The notes under the pieces: generated by a model
Told to the model about the DNA's origin: nothing
Seen by the model: the letters and a program-made list of their open reading frames with translations, nothing else
Database searches by the model: none
Program-made: the position numbers and the translations under genes
Origin: Epiperipatus broadwayi
Taxonomy: Eukaryota; Onychophora; Udeonychophora; Euonychophora; Peripatidae
DNA length: 64,000 nt
Assembly (NCBI GenBank): GCA_028023455.1
Contig: JAQFVV010012395.1
Coordinates: forward strand, 1,798,001-1,862,000
Direction: 5' to 3'
Part shown: one piece after another, positions 12,326-24,239 of the stretch
Layout: each line of letters starts with the position of its first letter
Position numbering within the stretch: the stretch's first letter is position 1

Positions 12326-13839
12326 CTGTTTATTAAAATAAAAAAATTGCATAATGAATTGTTTGAGAAAAATAAATTTGGATCCTCTATATGATAAGCT
12401 CAATACAGCAGTTTAATTCAAATACAGTTTTTTTTTTTTATTTGTTTGAAGCAATCCAGGAAACAGTTTTTAAATTCATCACTATCATTATTAACTTATA
12501 ATTGCTATGACATTATTTTTTTTATTAAATAAGATTAAAAATTATATGTATAGATAATATGTAATAATTTCAAACTCCTCATTATTTATATGTAAAACAG
12601 AAGTAGCAGATTAGTGTATAAATAAAGGACTTTATATCTCTCTTTTTTAAAAGAAATGTTTTTTTTTTTTTAATTATTTAATTAAAAGCTCTTTCAACAT
12701 TTTATATATATTATTTAAATTTTATTTGATAATTAAATATTTTCATAGTGCTCTAACCTGTTAAATAAATATGCAAATTGAAAAATAAAAGTGAAAATAA
12801 AGAGTAAGCATTACAAATAAATAGATGTTCCAAATATTTGGCATGTTAAATAATGACAATTAAGGAAATTAATATAAGGCTAGGGTCATAGGAAATGATT
12901 AGTACTTTCATAATATCTAATATATACCATTTTATTAAAAAGAGAATATTTTGAAGTCGTAAAGCATTGATAAGATGGAGAATATTCTAGATGAAAAAGG
13001 TTGATAATGATGATAGAAGAATTAGACTATAATTATTCTTAGATTTTAGGGCATTAAATTAAAGAATTTCAATAATATTAAGAGGACAAAAAATAAAATT
13101 GTAGTATTAGGAATTGAAACAATGTTGGGACATTAAGAGTTGCTGTAAAAGCAACAAAATAGGGCAAGAGGTGAAGGATGAAGTACTACGAATAAAAACG
13201 AATAAGAAAAGGTTATTGAATGTTTTGCTAGATGCAGTTTCAAATTTTTTCAGTAATAAACTAGTAAATATGTATTACTTTATAATTAACAAAAAGTTTG
13301 GCATACATATATAACAACATGACTTTTTTTTTTTTTCATATTAGTTAGATTTGATTTTTTTTTTAATCCTTAGGAAGAGAGCAGCAGAAACATCAATGGT
13401 TTCTTAAAAAAAGAAAAGAACAATGCTGAAAAGTAAAATAAATCATAATTAGAATGTCATTAGGTTTATAAAAAGGACAAATTTCCTTTTTAAATTAATT
13501 GCAAGCAGAATGATTTTCTTAGAAAATATTTAATTGTTGGCTGCAGATTAATGTTTAATCAAACTGCAGTCTTTTATGATTGTTGTTGTTAATTTTATGA
13601 ATGGTGGAAATATCTGTTTGAATATATATATATTATTTAAAATTTCTTTGAAATAATTGTATATAAGATAGAAAACTTTAGATTTTAGAGTACTTGAATT
13701 TTCTATGCTTGTATAAAATCAATTTATATTGATGAAACATAAATATAATATTATCTGGTCTTTAAAAATACAATAAATTTTTGTGTTTTTAAAGTATTAG
13801 TCAAATGAAAATTAATTTTTTAATTAAACTTAATAAATA
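12326..13839. other. AT-rich intron, nothing firm
   Basis: A 66-codon frame at 13114-13314 is Lys/Asn-rich and might be LINE debris. I could not match it to a motif. Confidence 0.4.
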
Positions 13840-14188
13840 GTTTAAATTGCGCTTTATGCAAAAAAGTGAAGCTTGTCTCAATCTTATTACAAGTTATATG
13901 GCTTAGCGCTTTCAGAGACCTTGTGTCTCCATAATCATAGCCTACTTTTAACTGAAGTTTAGTTTTGGTTTATGTAAAATTTTATGCAAATTTTATAACG
14001 ACCATTTTTTGGAGATTGCAAAGCACGATTCTTTCCGGTTTATTGCACAATTGTCATTTGCCATAAAGCACACCTCTTTAATTTTTGGTTTTATATCATT
14101 GCATTCTGTGCATAGTGCCCTTGCCATATAACTTGTAATAAGATTGAGACAGGGGCTTCACTTTTTTTGTGTAAAGCGCAATCTAAAC
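13840..14188. mobile_element. TA-flanked MITE, 349 bp
   Basis: The terminal inverted repeats are GTTTAAATTGCGCTTTATGC at the left and its near reverse complement (GTGTAAAGCGCAATCTAAAC) at the right. They extend inward through AAGTGAAGC, GTCTCAATCTTATTACAAGT and TATATGGC. Both ends are flanked by TA (13838-13839, 14189-14190). The interior has GCAAAGCACG and TTATTGCACAA, reminiscent of Tigger/pogo-type sequences. It has no transposase. Confidence 0.8.
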
Positions 14189-14252
14189 TATTTACTAATC
14201 AAAGGTGAAGTAAAAAACTAATATTTTATTTAACTTAATAATTAAACTAATA

Positions 14253-14477
14253 ATTTTGTGCATTAATATAAATGCTTGCATGGGGTGAAAATTTCAAAAA
14301 TATCTTAAATGCATTTTCAGTACAGAGCACTCACTTTAAAAGGTAAACTGTATCTTTTCTGAAGCTTGCTTTTTGAAGAGCATGTTCTGCACTGAAAATA
14401 CATTTAAGGATTTAAATAATTAAATATGTTTGGAATTTCTATTTAATGCAAAAAACATTTATGTTAATGCACAAAAT
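14253..14477. mobile_element. Palindromic MITE, 225 bp, TA-flanked
   Basis: The ends ATTTTGTGCATTAATATAAA and its reverse complement at 14458-14477 form inverted repeats that continue inward (TAAATGCATTTTCAGTACAG against CTGCACTGAAAATACATTTA). TA dinucleotides flank both sides. It lies only 62 bases from the MITE at 13840-14188. Confidence 0.75.
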
Positions 14478-14479
14478 TA

Positions 14480-15590
14480 CATTGTTATTGACCATAAAGA
14501 GATTAAAACATTACTTAGCATTCAAAAAACATCATCATAATTTTTCATAAGTTATCTCTTTATAAAAATTGCATTTAATTAGTTGTTAATTCTATACAGA
14601 GGATTCTTGTCCATAGTGATTGATCAATAAAATCACAACAAGCAAGCCATGTAGTTGTTAAGTTTTCAACAAATACCATATAGTTCAAAGACTCATGGTC
14701 TTATTTAGCTTAAGTTTATCATGCATAGATCTCAGGTTTTTAAAATAGTTTAAAAGTTTCTTAATCTTTTGCTGAAAGTTATCATATTATCACTGCCTTA
14801 AAATTGAGTTTGATCATTAGAAACATTTCCATAGGTAATATGTACTGGAGGGATTAAATGAAATTTTAGGTAGAGTTTATTTGAATGTAAGACTTAAGGA
14901 AGAGAGCATGATTTTTTGTTGGGAGTGCCCTGAACAGTTATCTAGGGAATTCTAGTTCATAAGGTACTTATTATATATAATAGTCAAAAGAAATAGTGAT
15001 ATATTAATGAAACATAAATATGACTTTAATCTGTGTTTTATAAATGCAGCATTTGTTTACACAGCTTTAAAATGCTTTTTAAAATTATAAATGAAAACCT
15101 CAGTTGAAGATTTTGATAGATGATTTTTAACAGCTGATGATAAATATCTGTATTGTCAGAGGTAATATTATAATGATATAAGTAGATGATCTCAATTTAC
15201 ATGATTAAATACTGTCATTCAGTGCTACTATATACTAATTTGCCTAAAACCCTGCCATTTGAATAAGTAAAATTGTATTAGAAGCCTTTTTCTTTTTCAA
15301 ACCATAATATGCTGTAGTGAGTAAATGCATTTAGATATTTTGGAGGAGACAGAAGTCTTTCAAAGTGATTAATCTTAACTTATTTGGCTTTGGTTTTAAA
15401 ATTTTTTTATTTCTTCAAATTAAATACTTTACTGGTGTTGTGGCATACTATCAAATTTTGGCATATAGCTTATAGAAAATAAACAGTAATTATATTGCAT
15501 TATCAAGTTTTTGTACAATTGAGAAGAACTAAAGTCATTAGCAATACTATATTTGATTTTAGCCTAATGATTCAAACAAAAATTTTCTCA
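14480..15590. other. AT-rich intron, nothing recognised
   Basis: No feature was seen by eye. Confidence 0.45.
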
Positions 15591-15659
15591 TTAAGAATGC
15601 ATAATTAAAACAGGCAAAACTCACTATATCTATTGTTTATTGGCTTAAGAATGCATAAT
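15591..15659. mobile_element. Snap-back repeat family, minimal copy (39 bp)
   Basis: Perfect 15-bp direct repeats TTAAGAATGCATAAT (15591-15605 and 15645-15659) flank just 39 bases. They start TAAAACAGGCAAAACTCACT and end TTGTTTATTGGC, the two family termini with the whole interior missing. Confidence 0.8.
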
Positions 15660-18600
15660 CAAAACTTCCCCTTTAACTTTTATACTCAACAGTAGTGTCT
15701 ATTTTAGCATTAAGCTTTCATTTGATGTGATGTGGTAAGATACTATTCTCAAATAGTCAGAATAGAAATAATTATGTTTATCAATTATAGGTGGTAAGTA
15801 CTTCTTGCAAATTTAATCATTAGCTAAGTCAAACTGGTGCTGAAAGAAATAAACTTGGAATTCTACAAATTGCTTGATTTTTCTAGATTTGATTAAAGAA
15901 AAATAAAAATATTGATATTGTTATAGCTGAAGAGTGACATTGAACTTCAATTAGATATGACCTGCTCTGATAATTGAGAGGCAGATTTAAAAAAATTTCA
16001 AACTAGAATAAATAATACCATTCCTATCAAGAAAAAAAAATTATTTATTTATATACCACAAAATTATTTTAAGTATTGTCTTTATATTGCATTGTGAATA
16101 AAATTTTGCAGAGGATATAAACTATTGTAATAAATAAAATAGATCACTGACTGGAGTGATCTGCAATGCTGATTGGTCATAAATATTGATTATTGGGAGA
16201 GCTCTTAAGTAGATTGTGATGTTTACTTATTTTGCCAGCCTGTACATAAAATAGCAATTTAGGTATGATACTTACTGGCTTGATAATTCATTAATAAAAT
16301 AATATGACAACTGATATTATATTAAAAAAATTATTACATAGATCAGTTATAACCCATTTATAGTGTGTAAATAAATGTAAATTTTTTAAAATTGTAAAAC
16401 CCCACTAAACACCATATGATCATCATTCTTTATACCTCTGGTTTTTTTTAAAGTAGCAGTACATTTTTTTAAAAAATTCATTTGGCCTTGTGACTATTAA
16501 AAAAAAAAACTGGAATAAAAGAGATATTTTTGTGATGCCTAGAAAGTGATTTAAATCCATGACAGTTCCAACCATATCTCTACCATGATTCTGCCAGTAA
16601 ATTTTGTTACATGATTTTTACATTTATGTTTATGTAAACATAATTCTAAGGAAAGAAAATTGTTATAAATTAACTAGTTTTCTTTTTAATTAAAATAATA
16701 TTTGATTTTTGAATGTTTTTACTTTTTATTGATATTAAAATGATATAAAAACATCACACCTTCGCCCCCCCCCCCATTTTACAAAAGTCATTAAAAATAT
16801 GCTGCAAATTAAAAAATTAAATTAAAAAAAAATTATCTTGATTTAAAAAGTTACATCAAAAATTTTTTTTTTCAAGTTTAGTTTTGAATAAATATGTAAT
16901 TATCTAAAACTATTACATTTGTTATTTTTAATAAATGAAAACACAATTAGAAAAGGTTATGTAATGCAATGCAGAAAAGTGAATATTTGACGTTAGCTAA
17001 AAACTAATTTAAATCTCCCCTATCATGCAAAAAGTATCAAAGAACACCAATTGTTGCTATATATAAAAGTTTTTTTTTTTTATAATTAAAATTTTTTTTT
17101 TTTAGATATTGCTCAAAACTCATTGAAAAAAATATTTTATTTGCAAGTTAATATTCCGTCAACTCACTGGCAGTGTTGAGTTGTGACTTATGGATCTTTA
17201 GTTTTGGATTCAACATTCTATCACTGAACTAAATTATGCAGAGTATTTTTTCTTTTAGAAATACTCTTATTACACTTATATTTTAGTTAACGCTATTTCT
17301 CAATTATTCACATTAAGTTTAAATAGTACAGAAAAGAGGTCAACACATCTCCTATCTCAGCTCTTTTTACATTATGTCTTCTTACGTGCCAATTACAGCA
17401 TAACTCAGAAAAATTTTATCTAAGACAATGTGTTAAATTCTCTGTTCAAAAGCAATTTGAAATAACATTTGTGCACTGTGATCAAGTTTGGCATTGCCTG
17501 CCACATTTCAGTGATAGACTTCCTTCATAAATGTCAAATATTATATAGTGATTGTGATTATTAATAAATACTATTTGTTTATAAGTAAATCAGAATGGAA
17601 GTATGGAATTTTTTTAAGTCTGGGTTGTATATTTTTTAGTAGATTTCCAGGAATAATATATACACTGTATTTTACCTTAGTACTCAACTGGGATTTTTAA
17701 TTATTTTTTATTAAGCAAATGTACATTTTATTAGGTGAATTTGGATGATAAATAAGTTAACTTTATATGAAAAGGGTTTATTCAAATACCTCTTGACAAT
17801 CAACATGTTAACAAATTTATACATTTCATAGCGTGTTTGAAGATTTAATGGATTTTAAAATTGTTACTATTAGTTATTGATTGCAAGTTAATAGTATTAT
17901 AATTACTATATGCAGTAAATATTTATAATTAATAAAGCAAAAAGATAAAAAAATTACTATCGTTTTTCTATGTGGTCCTACAACCATTGCAACATAAATA
18001 ATGTTCTCTTTCTCTCTCTTTAAGGATTATCTGGAAGGCAAATTAAAAGGGAAAAAAAACTAAATTTTTCTAACAGATGTTAATGTTATTATAGATTGAA
18101 ATCAGAATTGTTAATTGAAATAGATCTTTTTCAAATATTTTTTTTTTCTTTTATTAAAATAATATTTAAAAAAAACATTTTTGCCTTAATTTTAAAGCGT
18201 CAGTAAACTTAAAACTTGAATCAGTTTTTTTTTCTTTAAAGAAGTACAAGTGACATCTTAATAGTCAATCTTAGATTATGTACTGCACTTCATAACCACC
18301 TTCCATTACTGAGATGTCTGGAAACCATATGCGTTTATTAATAGGAAACAAATTTTATACAACAATTGCATTGTATGTGTGTATATATTTCTTATATTGT
18401 GTTTTTGATACAAGCAAGATATCTAGTTATAGGATAAATATGCTTTGATCATCAATATATAGATTCTCATTTCATTATCCTATTTTGTTTTAGTTTTTCA
18501 TGATTAAAATTTTATCCATCTGCTGATTATGCAAAAAATCTTGTAATATCTCATTCGCAGTGGCTTAACTAGACATGTCAAAAGTGCTTAAGTGATAGGA

Positions 18601-19160
18601 CTGCAGAAGAAATAAGTTGAGGAGAGGGGTGCATTTGAAGTAATTTTATAACAATGATAGTAATGTTCACAATGTCACACATTAATGTTGCTTAATTGAA
18701 AATATATATGTGATATTTATTATCCAATCTGAAATTATATCCATAGGATTTCGACAAACTTTCTGAAGATGAAGATAATTTAAAAATGAATACTTATTAC
18801 CCATTATTAGAAATAATTATAAATTTAAATTATTTCAAAATATTAAATAATATTTTATATGAAAGACTTTCTCTGAAAAAGATTTAATTGAACAAACAAA
18901 AAAAATGTAGAAGTGTAGTAGTGATTTTTATATAGTTGCTTATTTTATAGTGTAGTACATTATGTAATTTGTTTTAATATGAAATTGTTACATGTGGTTT
19001 TGCAACATATTTGTTTGAGTTAATTCTTAATTTCCTCATTACAAACACATTTGTGTAGCAATAATGCATTTTGATTTTTCTTGTGACTGTAACAGATGCT
19101 GAATGATTTCTAAATTAAAGATAGTAAAAAATTATTTAGAAATTCTATTAGCCAGCATAT
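15660..19160. other. AT-rich intron with a few small repeats
   Basis: At 16400-16440 a fragment (CACTAAACACCATATGATCA) matches the tail of the snap-back family. At 16765-16775 there is a run of 11 C. At 18559-18573 CAGTGGCTTAACTAG resembles a transposon end, but no partner was found. Nothing coding was recognised. Confidence 0.45.
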
Positions 19161-19220
19161 TTATTGAAGGTAAAATCATTAAGTATATCATACTTATTGA
19201 AGGTAAAATCATTAAATTTC
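19161..19220. repeat. 33-bp tandem duplication
   Basis: TTATTGAAGGTAAAATCATT occurs at 19161 and again at 19194. Confidence 0.85.
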
Positions 19221-19231
19221 TTAATGTAGAA

Positions 19232-19290
19232 CAGGAGTGAGGAACCCCCATCCTGTAGTCCGGCCCTCACAAGCTCTTGTTCCGGGCTCA
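19232..19290. mobile_element. Possible hAT terminus
   Basis: CAGGAGTGAGGAACC followed by GTCCGGCCCTCACAAGC closely resembles the 'CAGGGGTGxGGAACC...CGGCCC' end of hAT elements. The opposite end was not found, so the element is truncated or interrupted by the neighbour at 19588. Confidence 0.45.
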
Positions 19291-19587
19291 GACATTTTCA
19301 CAAATTTATATAAAATGGATCCATATAAAATTTCTGTATAAACATACACATAATACAATGCAGGTATGCTACAAATTGAATCAAAAGCTATGTAAAATAA
19401 AATATTTATTTTCTCAACTACATCTTTTTCTCTTTTTAACCATTTATAATAATTCTATTTCATTCTACCAGAGGTGAAATATTCCAACAATATTGTTTGG
19501 TTTATCTGATTATAGATTTAATCTATGACACTGAGAGCATTTTTGATAGTAATTTCTATAGACATATGTATAATTAGCAAAAATAAA

Positions 19588-20454
19588 GGTTATCATCGAT
19601 TAACCCCCACACACCACCTGAAGTTGCTGTTGCTAGTAAAAAACCAATAATGTTACCAGGCTGATTTACAATTTACTTTTTTTTACACTACTATATGTCA
19701 GTGTGAAGCGCTGGAATTTGCAGGGAGGATGATCCGATATCTTTGCTGATCCACAGGATCGTCCGTCACATGTGAGACAATTTTTAAAACATTATTCATC
19801 TCAGTGTGTAATGCTGGAATTGGCAGGGAGGGGGATCCGATGGTTTTGCCAATCCAAAGGATTGTCTGTCACAACATACACAATATTTTTTTAAAAAAAA
19901 TTATTTAATAAAATCTAATATTTCCTTTTTTTAATTAACGTCTGATCAAAAAAAATTTTTTTTTCAACACTATTTTAAAACAATTTACGAAACACAATTC
20001 GATTTGAAAATTCCCCTCTGATCAAGCCAAGTTTATGCTTTGAAAGTCTCATAGATGTCCCTGTGGAAAATATGTTTTATGCATGATTTCTATATAATGC
20101 TGGAAGGTACACTTTTGAAATTTGTTTAACCTTAAAAATATACGTACAGAAGCACATCTTTTGTGTTATAATTAATACTATCTAAAACTATGTCAGGTCA
20201 TATAAAAAATAAGTACTTCGAATGCATATACAAAGACTTAGGACAACTGGAACTTAGGACAACTGGAATTCTACACACCCTCTCATCATACTGTAGCTAT
20301 CTATGAAGTGTGCAATAGTATTGCGAAGCACAACAGCTGCTTAGCGGCCAATATGAACAGAACTATTCTGTAGGCCACATGAGCAATATATTTCTGTACT
20401 TTTGTATGGAAACAGTGACATCAGATGGTGTGCGGGGGCTAATCGATGACAACC
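19588..20454. mobile_element. DNA transposon remnant, 867 bp, 8-bp target duplication
   Basis: The ends are GGTTATCATCGATTAACCCC at the left and, as reverse complement of the right, GGTTGTCATCGATTAGCCCC, both continuing into CACACC. They are flanked by AAAATAAA at 19580-19587 and 20455-20462 (low complexity, so the duplication alone is moderate evidence). Inside are two copies of a ~75-bp unit starting at 19698 and 19801, with GCTGGAAT(T)GGCAGGGAGG and GATCCGAT blocks. No transposase is visible. An 8-bp duplication fits hAT, P or Merlin types; I cannot decide. Confidence 0.7.
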
Positions 20455-20599
20455 AAAATAAAATTTGAATTTTATTTTATTTTGTTATTATTATTTTACA
20501 TTTAACTTTTTTTTTATTAGGATGGCTACACACAGTAAGATAATAAAAATTGTGCAGAATCACACATGTGAAAAGAAATGGATTCATGTATATTTTTTT

Positions 20600-20850
20600 T
20601 TGTAGAAAGAAATAAATGCTTGTTAATGAACACATATGCACAAAAGGTAAATTTTTAAATACAGTATTCAGTTTTATTATTGCATAACATGCTTTCAATA
20701 TATCATGTATAACACCTTCTTAGCTTATAATACTATAAGCTATGAATATGATATATATGATATATTGAAAGCATGTTTAGGCAGTAATAAAGCTGGATAT
20801 GTAAAAATTTATATTTTCTGCTTATGTGTTCATTAACAATCATTTATTAC
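20600..20850. repeat. Palindromic repeat, ~250 bp
   Basis: AAATGCTTGTTAATGAACAC at 20609-20628 is mirrored by GTGTTCATTAACAATCATTT at 20826-20845. Inside, ATGCTTTCAATATATCATG is mirrored by ATGATATATTGAAAGCATG. Likely a MITE; no target duplication was resolved. Confidence 0.65.
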
Positions 20851-21302
20851 ATTAGTTTAGAAAAGAAGGAAATAATTTATAGTTGAATTATAGAAAGAAA
20901 TAGCAAATCGATTTGCCTGATATGTCTAGAAAGAGTTTCAGTTAATAAAAAACACATTATTAAGAGAAACTATTTATTAAAACATTCTGACTATAACAAA
21001 ATTATTGGGGAAAAAAGAAATATTAAAATAGGAAACTTGAAAAGGAGCTTTATCTAGTAACTGACATGTTTTATAAATAGTACAAACATGTCAAAATATT
21101 CAATGAGAGCATAAACAGAAAATTCAAAACCATTTTCTAAAGGGTGTCTTTATAAAAGACTGCATTCTAACTGCTGTAGATTTAATCTGTCCAAATCTTA
21201 AAAATAAATTTGAGAATATATATTATGAAGATAGATTCAAATGAAGTCAGAAAAATTGCCGTCAAATGTGAAACAGTCATTAATAATAATCATATTAGTT
21301 TA
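20851..21302. other. AT-rich intron, nothing recognised
   Basis: No feature was found. Confidence 0.4.
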
Positions 21303-22246
21303 CACCTGGGTCTCGTTTTATGCGGTAGATAGGTTAAAAATCCACATTAAAAAAAATTGCACAAAAATAGACTTAACTTATCTTGAAAAATGGGGGATAG
21401 GGTCTGTAATTTTCAGAATTTGCATAAAAGCAAAGCAACAAGGAAAAATTATTTTAAAATTCGCATTAAGCAATAAAAAATTTCAAATATTTGAAAAAAA
21501 TTAATACAAGATAAACTTTTTTTACATTTTTTATTAACTACAGTATTTAATTTTACATTTTTCATACATATTTTAATCATTAACCCTAGCATTCGTTTGT
21601 AAACTGGTAAGAAATCAGATTCAATGTGATGTGATGTATTGTGGCTTTTCCTTAAATGAAGTCAAGAATCTCTCAGCAATTATGCCCAGAGAAGCTTATT
21701 AGCCACTTTATTTTTATTCGTGATGTCATGTACAACTAGCACCACTTTCAGTCTTGTGCTGTGTTAATGTTTTTTTGTTTCTATATTAAAAAAATGAGAT
21801 CGCAATCAAAACAAAAAGATTATCATTAGAAAGATTATTTTCAGTTTATAAAATCTTCATTTTTTATTTTAAAAATCTAAAAGATTATTTATTTCTGTTA
21901 TATCTAACAAATACGTTTTAAAAGTTTAAAATTTTTGAATATTTATGCGATATTTTTATACGTTAAGTATAAATCTCTTATTATTATTTACTCATTAGTA
22001 TAAGTAGGTTATTTACATAGAAGCTAAAATTCTAAATATAGCTTCAGGCCATATTCACGTTAGCTGCTAATATAACGTTATATTTTTTGGGGAAAAAAAG
22101 TATTTCAAGTGAAAGTAAGTTATTAATAATTTAAATTTCTTGATATCTAATAAATATAGTGAAATATGAAAGATATTAAGAAGAAACATGAATCGCATAA
22201 CTTCAAAATCGCATTAAAATAATCCGCATAAAATGAGACCCAGGTG
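21303..22246 (-). mobile_element. Tigger/pogo-like non-autonomous transposon, 944 bp
   Basis: Terminal inverted repeats CACCTGGGTCTCGTTTTATG (left) and CATAAAATGAGACCCAGGTG (right, + strand) are flanked by TA on both sides. TA duplications and a terminus of the type '...CTCGTTTTAT(T)GCG' are typical of Tigger/pogo elements of the Tc1/mariner superfamily. The interior, read on the - strand, has the block CTGAGAGATTCTTGACTTC at about 21657-21675 and a repeated TCACA run, shared with the LINE tail at 40740-40826. Open frames are short and unrelated to transposase. The orientation is opposite to the copy at 35415-36606. Confidence 0.85.
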
Positions 22247-22639
22247 TATTTTTAATTCACAAAAAAATTATAGTACTTGTTTAAAAGGGAAAAATTGAAA
22301 TTGGCTGCCAGTTGACAAGCACCTTTAATGATTAGAGATAAATTAATTAAATTTTTAATCAAATATAGTAACCTAATTTATTAGTCGATTATTTTGTGTG
22401 ACCCTCAAATTAGATTATAAATAACCTACTCTCTCTTGGCAGAAAAAGTTAACTCTGATTTACTGATGCCAGCAGTAGAATATTAAACTCAAAATAAATT
22501 AAATATAATATGTTAAACTATGTATCAATATTTGTTTATTTTTAAATCAAGATGATGTTATGATAAGGAGGCATAAAAAAATTTGATACAGATTCCAAAA
22601 AATATATTTTTCCACTGGTTGTTTCCTTTAAACCCATTA
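22247..22639. other. AT-rich intron, nothing recognised
   Basis: No feature was found. Confidence 0.4.
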
Positions 22640-23260
22640 CAGTATCAAATAATGCATGTAAATATGAATATAATGTAATGCATTATCAATAAAGTAATAT
22701 TAACATCATAAAATTATTTAATTACTGTAATGGAAAAATAAGTAATTTTGAATATTTTAATCATTTTTATAGGAAAAATTACTAAATATTTCAGGATTTG
22801 AGTTTTTTTTACATAAATTGCTAAATGAAAATCTTTATATGTTGCATTCAAAACATAAAATTGCATTCTGTAAATTATCTTTTGAATTAGCAAAAGTAGT
22901 ACAATCATCAGCATATTGTAAATTCAGAAACCCAGGAGATGATTTTTTTTTCCTTATATTCAAGTCAAACATTTGATCCCAAACCTGTATTGCATTATAA
23001 TTTACCATTCATTAAAACTTTTATAAATAGTTACAAAGACCACTTGATTAAAAATTTGAAAAGAATATTGGAATTAGTATACATCCGTGATTCTACCAGT
23101 TTTCATTTCAAGTGCCTCAGATTTTCTTATTCTATTATGTAGAAAGTGCATAATACATATAAATTTAGGTGGACAACTAATTTCAAACAGTGATTCAGAC
23201 TTCTTTGATTAACTGAATTATATGCCATAATCAAATCAATAAAAGCATATGTGTCATTTC
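22640..23260 (-). mobile_element. Non-LTR retrotransposon RT fragment
   Basis: On the - strand, a frame at 22714-22914 contains NATYKDFHLAIYVKKTQIL, parallel to NVTFKDFDSIINVQKTKIL in the copy at 25562-25813. Upstream on the - strand (to about 23260) is DNA colinear with 25820-26130 of that copy, including the region coding for the 'LIDL...NQR' palm. It is decayed, with many stops. Confidence 0.65.
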
Positions 23261-24239
23261 TTTGTTCTTAACACATTTTTTTTTTGTATTTATCAGATAG
23301 TAAAATCCTTATCTATGGTACATTTTGATTCTCTAAAACTACATGAATATATATATACTATCAAATATATAAATTCATCTAGAATAGGTTTAGAAAAATT
23401 GATTAATGTAATTTAATTTAAAAACTATTTGTTCATTTAAGAAGCAAAAAATAAAATAAAGGAATGTTTTAAAGCAATAAATTATAGCACTCAAAAATGT
23501 AATGAAATTTACCCCATAGTGAAATATGATTTATAGGACAACTGACCTTTGTGCTGGCGATCTCCAGTGAATAGTGTTTATAAACATTTTAATGTTTAGA
23601 TAAATATTCAATTTCAAAGTTGTCAAGATTAATTATATATAATTAAAGAAAGGCAAAAATTTAATTGTGATAAATAAATAAAAAAATATTATTATTACTG
23701 TATTGAAAAAAATATTTTTAATAAGTAATTTTCCTACTTATAAATATTGGAGATAATTTATTCTTAAATTAATTTTCAATGGATAGAAGAATTACTATAA
23801 TAATAAATATCTACTCGAAGTTATTCAAGCTGGATAGATCTGAGACTTATGAAAATAAAAACTTGTTGAATAATATTAGATTAGAAGTATAAGGATTGAG
23901 CAGGGACAGAATGGCGTTAATGCATTGTGAAGGAAACTTCGCTATTACATGTATCTAGGAATCACTTCTGAGCAGATTTAGACATGGGGTAGATAAATAA
24001 TGACTGCACTACTAATAAATTTAAGATTGCTATAAAGAATAATCAACTTTTTAATGTTTAATGATTTGTCTCAAAATAAATGCTGCTTTCATCAACTTGT
24101 CATTTTTGTAATTTTATTTTACTGAGTGGTGTTTACTTCTGAAAACTTTCTTAATGGTCCTATAAGTTTTGTTCAGTTTTATGGTATTTATTTGCAAAAG
24201 ATTGACCATTGATACATTCTAACTAGAATATGTCATATA
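23261..24239. other. AT-rich intron, nothing recognised
   Basis: No coding or repeat was recognised. Confidence 0.4.

Noticed and set aside
13114-13314. Short Lys/Asn-rich frame
   Set aside because: Possible LINE debris, but no motif could be matched.
18559-18573. CAGTGGCTTAACTAG as a transposon end
   Set aside because: No partner end or target duplication was found nearby.
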